NCBI GenBank assembly: GCA_016867265.1
Contig: VGJW01000010.1
Coordinates: forward strand, 1 to 35,524
DNA from: Candidatus Tanganyikabacteria bacterium
Lineage (GTDB): Bacteria; Cyanobacteriota; Sericytochromatia; S15B-MN24; VGJW01
Direction of reading: 5' to 3'
DNA: 35,524 bases
Under the pieces are notes generated by a model. The model ran no database searches. It was given only the letters and a program-made list of their open reading frames with translations, and was not told the origin of the DNA. Position 1 is the first letter of the stretch. The number at the start of each line of letters is the position of its first letter. This document shows positions 17,967 to 25,553 of this stretch, in pieces. Position numbers and translations under genes: made by a program.

Positions 17967-19363
17967 GCCAGGTACCTCGCGGCCGAGAGCACCAAGCCAA
18001 GCAGCGCGGCCAGCCAGGCCCACGGCAGCGTCTGCCGCATCAGCCTCGCCGGCGAACTGCCGACCTGGTTGGCAATCCAGACATTGGCCGTGTTGGTCGG
18101 ATCGCAGACACCCTGCACCTGGCCGACGGACTGGAGCATGCCCATCACGGCAGCGCCGGGCAACTGGCCCGTGGCCAGGATCAATGCGGCAAGCCCGCTG
18201 CCGAGCCCGAACAGGTTCAGGGGGCCGCGATACAGCGAAAGGGGCGCCGCCAGCCCGAAACCTGCCACGTAGGTCAACGCGTGGCTGGGTGTCGCCTTGG
18301 CCAACACCGGGCCGAACTGGGCCGAGACGACCGGGTGCATCATCGCGCTCAGGACCATGCCGATGCCCATCATCAGGACCAGCACGGGCACGACGGCCTG
18401 AATCCCCTCGAAGATGGCCTGGGTCGCGGCATTGACCCGACCCGGCTTCCACGTCGCCATCACGCCGTGCAGGATACCCACGAGGAAGGCCGGCACGATG
18501 TCCATCTTGAGGACCAGAACACAGAAGAGCGGCAGCACGGGCGTCAGGAGAGCGACAAGGGGTACGTCGTCATCCGGACGCAGGCGCCTCTGCCACCACG
18601 AAAGCACAAGCAGCGCGGCCCCTGTGCCCTGGACCAAGGGAAGGGCTGCAGCCAAGGCATCCGTGGGCCAAGGCAAGGCTGGCCCTCGCCACCACCAAAG
18701 GGCACCCGCCGCCACCAGGCCCACGACCATGGCCAAAGCCCCGAAGCCACGGCGGCGATCCTCGGGCGAGCCCTGCACGTAGACGAACAGCGCCGCCACC
18801 ACGGCAAAGACCAGCGAGAACGGGCCCACGAAGGCCTGGATCTCGGCCTGGGGCACCTGCAGGACCTCCATGAATAGCTTCCAGTTGGCCAAGTTGAACA
18901 TGCCGCCCAGGGATATCCCGAAGAGCAGCACACCCGCGGCCGCAGGACCGGGCAAGCCGACCGAGAGCAGCACGGGCAGGACTACCGAGCCCACCATAAT
19001 GACGGCACCCAGGCCGCCCATGCTCGAGAACAGCACGGCCGTCACGAGCAGCAGGCCCATGGCCAGGACGAAAGGGTTGTCCCCGCTGAACTCGGCGGCC
19101 CAGCGAACCAGCTTGTGGCCGATGCCGAACTTCGTCATGACCTGCGCCAGGATGGCCCCGATCATCGTGGTGATCATGGCACCGGACAGGCGCCCGACAC
19201 CCTCCTGGATGACCTGGTGCATCACGTCGGCCAAGGGCACCTTGCAAACCAGCGCCACGGCAAGCGCCATGGCCGGCAGGGCCAGCAGGGCCGAGAGGCG
19301 TCCCGTCGCCATCAGGCCGGCAAAGGCCAGGAAGACGACGAAGCAGGCGAGGACCGTCAGCAT
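17963..19363 (-). CDS. Multi-pass ion/organic-acid permease (CitMHS/Gnt-like)
   Basis: A 466-residue inner-membrane protein with about 12 hydrophobic segments, among them LTVLACFVVFLAFAGLMA, VLAMGLLLVTAVLFSSMGGLGAV and VPVLVLMMGIGMVLSAMM. Features such as NPFVLAMG, SSMGGLGA and the C-terminal GPLNLFGLGSGLAALILATG fit the ion-transporter superfamily of citrate or gluconate permeases. It is coupled to the HyuA-like gene by an ATGA overlap, so it probably imports the substrate of that enzyme, which is inference. Its ATG lies 7 bases inside the hemD end. Confidence 0.8.
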   Translation of the reverse strand: MLTVLACFVVFLAFAGLMATGRLSALLALPAMALAVALVCKVPLADVMHQVIQEGVGRLSGAMITTMIGAILAQVMTKFGIGHKLVRWAAEFSGDNPFVLAMGLLLVTAVLFSSMGGLGAVIMVGSVVLPVLLSVGLPGPAAAGVLLFGISLGGMFNLANWKLFMEVLQVPQAEIQAFVGPFSLVFAVVAALFVYVQGSPEDRRRGFGALAMVVGLVAAGALWWWRGPALPWPTDALAAALPLVQGTGAALLVLSWWQRRLRPDDDVPLVALLTPVLPLFCVLVLKMDIVPAFLVGILHGVMATWKPGRVNAATQAIFEGIQAVVPVLVLMMGIGMVLSAMMHPVVSAQFGPVLAKATPSHALTYVAGFGLAAPLSLYRGPLNLFGLGSGLAALILATGQLPGAAVMGMLQSVGQVQGVCDPTNTANVWIANQVGSSPARLMRQTLPWAWLAALLGLVLSAARYLA

Positions 19364-20082
19364 CCCCTCACGATAGCATCCCGGACGCCCTCGGCCGTGG
19401 GAGCCTTTGCCACCGCACGGACCGGCACGCCCAGCGCGGCCAGGGCGGCCTCGGTCGTCTCGCCCAAGGCCACGACGGACACGTCACGCCAAGGCCATGG
19501 CACGTACCCCAAGGCGGTCCGGGCCGTGGCCGGGCTGGTGGCGACGAACCAGCCCGGCCGGCCTGAACGCGTGGCCGTCCAGTCCTCGAGGATGCGGGAC
19601 CCCGCGGGCTCCGGCCTCATCCGGTACGTCGTGACGGCCTCGACCTGCACGCCCTTGGGCGCAAGCACGGCCGCGACGTCCACCGCCACCTCCTCACCCC
19701 GCAACCACAACACGCGCTGGCCCGGCATCCAAGGGAGTGCCTCGAGGGCTGCACGCAGGCCCGTGTCGGCCCCGGCCAAGCGGACATCGGTGGCGCCGAC
19801 CCGGCGCGCAGCCTCAGCCGTCCGGCGGCCCACCGCCAGCACGGGTCCCGACCAGTGCCGCAACCCGTCCGGCCCGACTTCGCCCAGTGCAGAGGCCGAG
19901 CCCAGCACGAGCCAGGTGTCCGGCTCACGGCCCGCAAGGCAACGCGCCAGGCCCTCGAGACCCAACAAGGACTCCGGTTTCAGCAGCGTGACGGTCGTCG
20001 TCTCGAATCCCGCCTCGTCAAATACCGGCATCCAGCGTTCCGCGCGCTGCCCGTCGGCAGGCAGCAGGACCGGCAGGCTCAA
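19357..20082 (-). CDS. hemD: Uroporphyrinogen-III synthase
   Basis: A 241-residue protein directly after hemC, in the normal position for hemD. The sequence is divergent, as usual in this family, but shows two alternating alpha/beta lobes: TWLVLGSASALGEV, LAVGRRTAEAARRVGA, VLWLRGEEV, VEAVTTYRM, GWFVATSPATARTAL and VVALGETTEAALAALGV. It closes hydroxymethylbilane to uroporphyrinogen III. The start is inferred as TTG at 20082, overlapping the hemC stop as TTGA; no ATG is near. It overlaps the permease start by 7 bases. Confidence 0.85.
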   Translation of the reverse strand: MSLPVLLPADGQRAERWMPVFDEAGFETTTVTLLKPESLLGLEGLARCLAGREPDTWLVLGSASALGEVGPDGLRHWSGPVLAVGRRTAEAARRVGATDVRLAGADTGLRAALEALPWMPGQRVLWLRGEEVAVDVAAVLAPKGVQVEAVTTYRMRPEPAGSRILEDWTATRSGRPGWFVATSPATARTALGYVPWPWRDVSVVALGETTEAALAALGVPVRAVAKAPTAEGVRDAIVRGC

Positions 20083-20996
20083 CGCCCCAGCCGGCCGAGG
20101 ATGGCCTTGCCGCCGGCCTCGAACAGGCGATCGGCCAAGGCCTCGCCTAGGGCGACAGGCTTGGCCAGCGGCCCCGTCCACGAAAGCCGCACGTGATCGC
20201 TGCCGTCCGGCATGCCGAGGAAGGCCTCGAGCTCCATGCGGTCGTCCCGCACGCGGCCTAGGGCACCCAGCGGAATCGAACAACCGCCATGCAGGCAAGC
20301 CAGCAGGGCACGCTCGGCCGTGACGGCCGCCCGGGTAGCCGCATCATCGACAGCCGAGAGGCGCGCACGGAGCGCGGCATCCTCGGAGCGGCACTGGATG
20401 ACGACGGCACCCTGACCCGGCGCGGGCAGCATCTGCAGGAACGACAGGCGCTCGGTGATGACCGCGCCGCGATCCAGGCGATCCAGGCCGGCGCAGGCCA
20501 GCAGGATGGCGTCGAAGGCCCCCTCCTGCAGCCGGGCGAGACGCGTGTCGACGTTGCCCCGAAGGCCCCTTACCTGCCAAGGGCGCCCCTGAACGGCAAG
20601 CTGGGCCTGCCGGCGGGAACTGCCCGTCCCGATCCGGGCCTCGTCCGGCAACTGCCCGAGCAGGGTTCCGGCAGCCGAAATGAAGGCATCCCGGGCGTCC
20701 TCGCGCGGCAGGATGGCCGCGAGCTCGAGGCCGTCCGGCTGCGCCGTCGGCAGATCCTTCAGGCTGTGCACCGCGACGTCGATGCGTCCGTCCTCGAGCG
20801 CCCGCTCCAGTTCCTTGACGAACAGGCCATCGCCACCGACCTGGGCCAACGGGACATCCTGACGCACGTCACCCGCCGTCCGGATGAAGACCGTCTCGAC
20901 CTCGAGGTCAGGATGGGCGGCCACCAAGGTCGCCATCGTCTGCGCCGTTTGCGTGGTGGCCAGAAGGCTGGCGCGGGTCCCGACCCTGATCTTCAC
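20079..20996 (-). CDS. hemC: Hydroxymethylbilane synthase (porphobilinogen deaminase)
   Basis: A 305-residue enzyme joining four porphobilinogens. Family landmarks are RVGTRASLLATTQT at the N-terminus, DVAVHSLKDLPT, RIGTGSSRRQAQL, LRGNVDTRL, LLACAGLDRL and LPAPGQGAVVIQ. The dipyrromethane cofactor Cys should be in LHGGCSIPLGA. All are present and length is normal. GTG at 20996 overlaps the ribF stop as GTGA. It is followed by hemD with a TTGA overlap. Confidence 0.95.
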   Translation of the reverse strand: MKIRVGTRASLLATTQTAQTMATLVAAHPDLEVETVFIRTAGDVRQDVPLAQVGGDGLFVKELERALEDGRIDVAVHSLKDLPTAQPDGLELAAILPREDARDAFISAAGTLLGQLPDEARIGTGSSRRQAQLAVQGRPWQVRGLRGNVDTRLARLQEGAFDAILLACAGLDRLDRGAVITERLSFLQMLPAPGQGAVVIQCRSEDAALRARLSAVDDAATRAAVTAERALLACLHGGCSIPLGALGRVRDDRMELEAFLGMPDGSDHVRLSWTGPLAKPVALGEALADRLFEAGGKAILGRLGR

Positions 20997-21937
20997 GACG
21001 TCACGACCTCGCCAAGGATCCGCCGTGCCTCGGCGACATCCTCGCGGATGCGGGCCACCAGGGCATCCGGCCCCGCGAAGCGTTGCTCGCCGCGGATGCG
21101 GGCTACCAGTCGGGTCTCGACCGCCAAGCCGTACAGGTCGACCGTACGGTCCGTGACATGGACCTCGAACCGACGCTCGCGCCCACCGAAGGTCGGCCTG
21201 TACCCCAGATTGACGACACACGGAGCCTGGGACTCGCCTTCCCAAGAGGCCCATCCGGCGTAGACGCCCGTGTCCGGAAGCAGTCGCGCATCAGGCACGG
21301 CGACGTTGGCGGTAGGAAAGCCCAACTCGCGTCCCCGACGATCGCCGGGCACCACGATGCCCGACACGCTCCAGGGCCGTCCCAGCAAACGGGCGGCAAG
21401 CACCACATCACCGGCCGCGACGGCATCGCGCACGGCCGTGCTCGACACCGTGACCTCGCCATCCATGAAGGGCGGCACCACCGTCACGCCCAAGCCGTAC
21501 TCGGCCGCCACGCGCGTCAGCAGGTCGGGCGTGCCTGCGGCGGCCCGACCGAAGCGGAAGTTGAAGCCGACCACGCCGTGCGCCATCCCCAGATGCCGGA
21601 TCAGGACCTCGCCGATGAAGGCGACCGGATCGAGGCCAGCCAGGCCGGGCGTGAAATGGAGACCGATGACCTCATCGGCACCCGCCGCACGCAACAGGGC
21701 CTGCTTCTCGTCCCAGGTGGACAGGAGCGGCACGGGGTCATCAGGCTTCAGGACCGTCCGCGGATGTTCGACAAAGGTCAATGCGGCAACGGGCAGGCCG
21801 CCCGCGGCCTTCGCCACGCGACGCGCTTCCGCCAGAACAGCCTGATGGCCTGCATGCACGCCATCGAAAAACCCGATGGCCACCACCCGCGGACCCGGGG
21901 GCACCGGCTCCAGTTCGAGGGACGGCAACGCGCTCAT
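20993..21937 (-). CDS. ribF: Bifunctional riboflavin kinase / FAD synthetase
   Basis: A 314-residue two-domain enzyme. The N-terminal nucleotidyltransferase part has AIGFFDGVHAGHQAVL, LTFVEHPRTVL and VVGFNFRFGRAAAG. The C-terminal kinase part has PWSVSGIVVPGDRRGRELGF, PTANVAVPD, GVYAGW, VVNLGYRPTFGG and EVHVTD. It makes FMN then FAD from riboflavin. It lies 15 bases after aroE and is coupled to hemC by GTGA, so flavin and tetrapyrrole genes are expressed together. Confidence 0.95.
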   Translation of the reverse strand: MSALPSLELEPVPPGPRVVAIGFFDGVHAGHQAVLAEARRVAKAAGGLPVAALTFVEHPRTVLKPDDPVPLLSTWDEKQALLRAAGADEVIGLHFTPGLAGLDPVAFIGEVLIRHLGMAHGVVGFNFRFGRAAAGTPDLLTRVAAEYGLGVTVVPPFMDGEVTVSSTAVRDAVAAGDVVLAARLLGRPWSVSGIVVPGDRRGRELGFPTANVAVPDARLLPDTGVYAGWASWEGESQAPCVVNLGYRPTFGGRERRFEVHVTDRTVDLYGLAVETRLVARIRGEQRFAGPDALVARIREDVAEARRILGEVVTS

Positions 21938-21952
21938 GAGACAAGTGCCATG

Positions 21953-22813
21953 CTACACCAGCAGGGCATCGAGGGCCTCGCGATACTCGGCCAGCGGCAT
22001 CGGCCCACCCCACCAGGCCGCCTGCGCGGAGGCGGCCTGTCCGGCCAGCATGGCTCGGCCATCCCGGGCCTCGAGTCCGCACAAACGGGCCCAGCGAACG
22101 AACGGCGTCTCACCGCGGGCATAGACCAGGTCGTGCACGAGGGCACCCGCACGCAGGCGACCGATCGCCTCGGGCTCGAGCGGCGTAGGCCCCTCCCGGT
22201 CGGCACGTCGCCCGAGCTCACCCGGCGGCGTCCCCGGCAAGCCGAGACCGATGGGCGTCGCATTGACCACGAGGTCCATGCCCTCCAGGCCCTGATGACG
22301 CTCATGCCAGGGGCGCACGAGGCCTTCGATGCCCAGCGCATCCAGCAGTTCCTGACCTGCGGCCGGTTCGCGGACCGCGACCGTCAGCCGGCAACCGACG
22401 AGGCTCAGAGCATGGGCCACCGCACGTGCGCCTCCGCCCGCACCCAGAATCAGGGCCCGTTCCGGCGTGGCATCGGCCAGCATCACTTGATAACCGAACA
22501 GATCGGTATTGTGGGCCAACCAACCGCCATCTCCCCGGATCAGGGTGTTGGCGGCACCCAGGATACGCGCTTCCGGAGTCACCTCGACCGCAAGGTCAAG
22601 CGCCGCCACCTTGTGCGGCATCGTCAGATTGACGCCACGTGCACCCAGCACCCAGAGGCCACGAATGGCTTCGGAAAGGCGTGCCGGCGGCACGTCGCAA
22701 GCCACGTACGCACCCGCGCGTCCCAGTCGGCCCATCGCGGCGCGGTGAAGGTCGGGCGACCAGCTATGGGCCACGGGATGCCCGAGCAGGGCGAGCAGGG
22801 ACGGATGGCTCAC
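21953..22813 (-). CDS. aroE: Shikimate dehydrogenase
   Basis: A 286-residue NADP-dependent enzyme reducing 3-dehydroshikimate. Landmarks are LGHPVAHSWSPDLHRAA, VNLTMPHK (catalytic Lys), LAHNTDLFGY, the nucleotide loop LGAGGGARAV and VNATPIGL. GTG at 22813 overlaps the previous stop as GTGA. Length and motif order are normal. It sits between the isoaspartyl peptidase and ribF. Confidence 0.95.
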   Translation of the reverse strand: MSHPSLLALLGHPVAHSWSPDLHRAAMGRLGRAGAYVACDVPPARLSEAIRGLWVLGARGVNLTMPHKVAALDLAVEVTPEARILGAANTLIRGDGGWLAHNTDLFGYQVMLADATPERALILGAGGGARAVAHALSLVGCRLTVAVREPAAGQELLDALGIEGLVRPWHERHQGLEGMDLVVNATPIGLGLPGTPPGELGRRADREGPTPLEPEAIGRLRAGALVHDLVYARGETPFVRWARLCGLEARDGRAMLAGQAASAQAAWWGGPMPLAEYREALDALLV

Positions 22814-23709
22814 GGCCGTTCCTCGCGACCGACGGGCAGGGTCCGATTGGCGAGGTGCGCACCACCCTGTGCGGACACCGCGAGGATGCCCAGATCCCAG
22901 GCCTCGGGGAAATCAGCAAGAACGCGCCGGCAAGCCGATTCAGGATCGAGGCCGGCGGCAAGGCCCTCGTAGACCGAGCGCGCCACCATGCGCCGCGTGA
23001 TCTCCTCGCCGATGCCCGTGGCCACCACGCCGCCATGCGGCCCCGCAAAGAAACCGCACCCGACGAGCGGGGCATCGCCAATCCGGCCCCGCAGCATCGG
23101 TGCCGCGCCCCCGGTCGAGGTCGCGACCGCGAAATGCCCGTGCCGGTCCCGGACGACGGCACCTACCGTATCGCACGCGCCTGCCGCAAGCTCGGGGTCC
23201 GTCAGGAAGTTCCAGTCCCGGCGCCAGTCCTGCTCCGCCCACTGGGGCATGTCGGAAAAGTCGCCCTCGGCCAACTCGCGCATGATTTGCCGATGAAGCT
23301 CACGCGCCCTCGGGCCCGGTTGATGACGGTACTCGGGAATGCCCCGCTTGCGGGCAAAGGCGACCGCACCCTCGCCGGCCAGCATGCAGTGGGGCGTCGA
23401 AAGGACTTCACGCGCCAGCAGGATCGGATGCTCGACGTCCCGGATGCCTGCGACGGCCGCGAGATGACCGGCATCATCCATCAGCGCGGCATCCATCTCC
23501 ATCGACACGCCATCCATGCGCAGGACCGAACCCTTGCCTGCATTGAAGCGACCGTCGCCTTCCAGCAGGTTGACCGCGGCAACGGCAGCCTCGAGGGCCG
23601 TCCGCCCCGCGTCGAGGGCCTGCATCGCGACATGGGCCGCGGCATCGCAGCCGTCCGCCCACTCCATCCGGGCGCTGGCCCCCCCGTGCGTCAACACGAT
23701 GGCATTCAT
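22810..23709 (-). CDS. iaaA: Isoaspartyl peptidase / L-asparaginase (Ntn hydrolase)
   Basis: A 299-residue plant-type asparaginase precursor. Landmarks are VLTHGGAS, AVNLLEGDGRFNAGKGSVL, EMDAALMD, GIRDVEHPILLAR and the autocleavage site GACDTVGAVVRD, where the Thr becomes the nucleophile, then STGGAAPMLRGRIGDAPLVGCG and ATGIGEEI. The enzyme self-cleaves into two subunits and hydrolyses isoaspartyl dipeptides and asparagine. It is coupled on both sides (ATGA with the HEAT gene, GTGA with aroE). Confidence 0.92.
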   Translation of the reverse strand: MNAIVLTHGGASARMEWADGCDAAAHVAMQALDAGRTALEAAVAAVNLLEGDGRFNAGKGSVLRMDGVSMEMDAALMDDAGHLAAVAGIRDVEHPILLAREVLSTPHCMLAGEGAVAFARKRGIPEYRHQPGPRARELHRQIMRELAEGDFSDMPQWAEQDWRRDWNFLTDPELAAGACDTVGAVVRDRHGHFAVATSTGGAAPMLRGRIGDAPLVGCGFFAGPHGGVVATGIGEEITRRMVARSVYEGLAAGLDPESACRRVLADFPEAWDLGILAVSAQGGAHLANRTLPVGREERP

Positions 23710-24521
23710 GGAACCTCCTCGACCGCCGGGTCCGAAGCGCGGACAACACGTTCGGCCCGCTGGCGCACGGCCTGATCCGGATGTTCGAGCAGATGCCTGA
23801 GATAGGGCAAGGCGGCGCCGCCACGCGCGATCAAGGCGCGGACGACGACCTCGGCAATCCGAGGGTCATCCTCCTCGAGGCCCTTGGCCATGATGATGAG
23901 CGCCCGGGGATCGTCAGGCAACTGCAACAGGTCGACGACCAGGTCGCGCACGGGGTCGTCGGCCCGACGAAGCACCTCGATGAGCGGTGCCACCGCCATG
24001 TAGCCCAGCGACCTGACGCGCTCGGGCAAACGTTCCCGGACATCCTCGCCCGAGATGGCCACCTGGACCAGCAGGCCGAGGGCGGCAGGTGCCTGGCTCG
24101 CGAAGAGGGCTTCGCGCGCACGGCCACGCAACGGGTCATCGGTCTGAACCAAGCGCGCCATGGCCCTGAGCGCCTGGGGACCACCCTGGCGCCCCAAGGC
24201 CTTGAGCGCCGCCAACCGCCAGGCCTTCCGGTCGTGCTCGAGGTAAGGCAGGAGCGGTGCCGCATCCGGCGGGTCGAGCCGACCGAGGACTTCGAGCACG
24301 CGCACGCCCAGCCTGCCGTCGCGGGTCCGGGCCAACAGCCTCAGCAAGCCCGGACGCGCCGGAGCACCCAGCTTCCGCAAGACACGGCGCACGGTGCGGC
24401 CATGCACGGGATGCCTGAGCCAACGGCCCATGGCGCCCGACGCAGAGGGGCCCAGCCTGACGAGGCTGCCCGCACCCTGGCGCAGCGCCCACCAGACCCG
24501 CAAGGAGATCCATGGGCCCAT
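23706..24521 (-). CDS. HEAT-repeat protein
   Basis: A 271-residue protein of tandem alpha-helical pairs, for example RRVLRKLGAPARPGLLRLLA, RVLEVLGRLDPPDAAPLLPYL, LAALKALGRQGGPQALRAMA, MAVAPLIEVLRRADDP and ALPYLRHLLEHPDQAVRQRA, typical of HEAT/PBS-type repeats. It is probably a protein-interaction scaffold; no catalytic motif is present. The ATG at 24521 lies inside a 14-base palindrome. It is first, or second after a small reading frame, in the long minus-strand operon. Confidence 0.85.
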   Translation of the reverse strand: MGPWISLRVWWALRQGAGSLVRLGPSASGAMGRWLRHPVHGRTVRRVLRKLGAPARPGLLRLLARTRDGRLGVRVLEVLGRLDPPDAAPLLPYLEHDRKAWRLAALKALGRQGGPQALRAMARLVQTDDPLRGRAREALFASQAPAALGLLVQVAISGEDVRERLPERVRSLGYMAVAPLIEVLRRADDPVRDLVVDLLQLPDDPRALIIMAKGLEEDDPRIAEVVVRALIARGGAALPYLRHLLEHPDQAVRQRAERVVRASDPAVEEVP

Positions 24522-24523
24522 GG
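24510..24523. repeat. 14-base perfect palindrome over the HEAT gene start codon
   Basis: CCATGGGCCCATGG reads the same on both strands and includes the ATG of the HEAT-repeat gene. It could form a small hairpin over the start or be chance in GC-rich coding DNA. Confidence 0.4.
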
Positions 24524-24530
24524 GTCCAGT

Positions 24531-24860
24531 TTAACCCGGCCATCCCCGGGATGCCGCCAAGGATTGGCGGGCGGGCCACTTACCTTTGGCGTCGCCACGC
24601 AATTCCTCGAGGTCACGAGGTGTCAGGAGCCGGGAGAGTTCGAGGGCCCGGACAGTCCGCCTGAGTGCGCCGACATCCCTCGGACCGAAGACGAAGTGCT
24701 CACGGATCAGACTTCGCAAGGAAAGCCGGACTTCACCCAAGGGGCAGGGTTGCCATCGACATCGAAAGTCAACACGGCGCCCTCGCCGGACACAAGGACT
24801 CATTTGCAGCATCACAAGAGCAAACTTTTTCAATGTCGGCTCTCTGGGGAACATATCCAT
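24531..24860 (-). CDS. Possible small hypothetical protein upstream of the HEAT gene
   Basis: Up to 109 residues; the true start is unclear. The last 70 residues look protein-like (LRSLIREHFVFGPRDVGALR, then RALELSRLLTPRDLEELRGD) with GC-biased third positions. The first 35 residues look unconvincing and may be in the wrong frame. It ends 9 bases before the HEAT gene start, a spacing expected inside an operon. No family was recognised. Apart from this, the 357 bases between the HEAT start and the LecA-like frame hold nothing I can identify. Confidence 0.35.
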   Translation of the reverse strand: MDMFPREPTLKKFALVMLQMSPCVRRGRRVDFRCRWQPCPLGEVRLSLRSLIREHFVFGPRDVGALRRTVRALELSRLLTPRDLEELRGDAKGKWPARQSLAASRGWPG

Positions 24861-24878
24861 GGCATGTCCTCATGACGT

Positions 24879-25514
24879 TTGTCATTCCGCAGGACGGTCG
24901 GATACCTGTCAGTTCTCTGCATCTGCACGGTGGGGTCTGGTTGTGGTGTGGCGAAGGAAACTGCCGAGACTCGAGCAGCGTCGCAGGCTACGCTTGTTGC
25001 GCCTACGGACAATCGATTGATCCTGGCGAGGGTGCTTCCCCCGCTAATGCGGAGACTCCAGACACCTACGCCCAAGGTCCCGCGTGTGACGCCAACACCC
25101 AAGCCAACGCCCACATCGTTGCCATCGCCCACACCAAGCCCCTCGCCATCGCCCATACCCTTTCGATACACGTTCACATTGCTTGGACGACCGAGCCCAA
25201 GCCTGAATCGGGCAAGTTGACAGGACACCGGTCTCGCTGTGCCGGCTGGCATGACCGTGACACTCACCGCGACAGGTCTGATTGCCCACGGTGGCGGTTC
25301 TATCGGCCCTGCTGGAACAGCGGGCACGTGGGGCGACACATTGGTCCCGTCGCTACGGGCGTTAGCCCTGATCGGCAAAATCGGTACCAGCGGCACTCCC
25401 TTCCATGCGGGATCCCAGTACGTGATTTCTGGTTCCGGTCAGAGGCTCTTCCTCGCCATCAATGCCTCGTGGGTTGGTGACAACTCGGGATCCTGGGAGA
25501 TTGTGCTCCAGTGA
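24879..25514 (+). pseudogene. LecA-like domain lipoprotein interrupted by one in-frame TGA
   Basis: One reading frame broken only by TGA at 25218. The first part (from TTG 24879; no ATG is usable) has a signal peptide ending near GSGC, a short Thr/Ala stretch, and a Pro/Thr/Ser linker (TPTPKPTPTSLPSPTPS). The second part is a complete LecA/PA-IL-like jelly-roll: QDTGLAVPAGMTVTLTATG, LALIGKIGTSGTPFHAG, LFLAINASWVGDNSGSWEIVL. In related domains a Trp stands just before the DTG segment (pattern W-x-DTG), exactly where the TGA is. The domain family binds galactose-type sugars with calcium. It is either a recent nonsense mutation, a sequencing error or readthrough. Confidence 0.7.
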
Positions 25515-25553
25515 GCTCCGCCCGGATGGCCTGAGCAGTCCCGATTTGCCGCG

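Noticed and set aside
15921-18272. 783-residue open frame opposite the HyuA-like gene
   Set aside because: Antisense shadow of a well-conserved enzyme; no recognisable protein features, His/Arg/Gly-rich composition.
21083-22972. 629-residue frame opposite ribF and aroE
   Set aside because: Covers two clearly real genes on the other strand and has no domain.
25218-25220. Genome-wide reassignment of TGA to Trp
   Set aside because: TGA ends nearly every overlapping gene here (ATGA, GTGA, TTGA, CTGA junctions), and Trp codons elsewhere are TGG.
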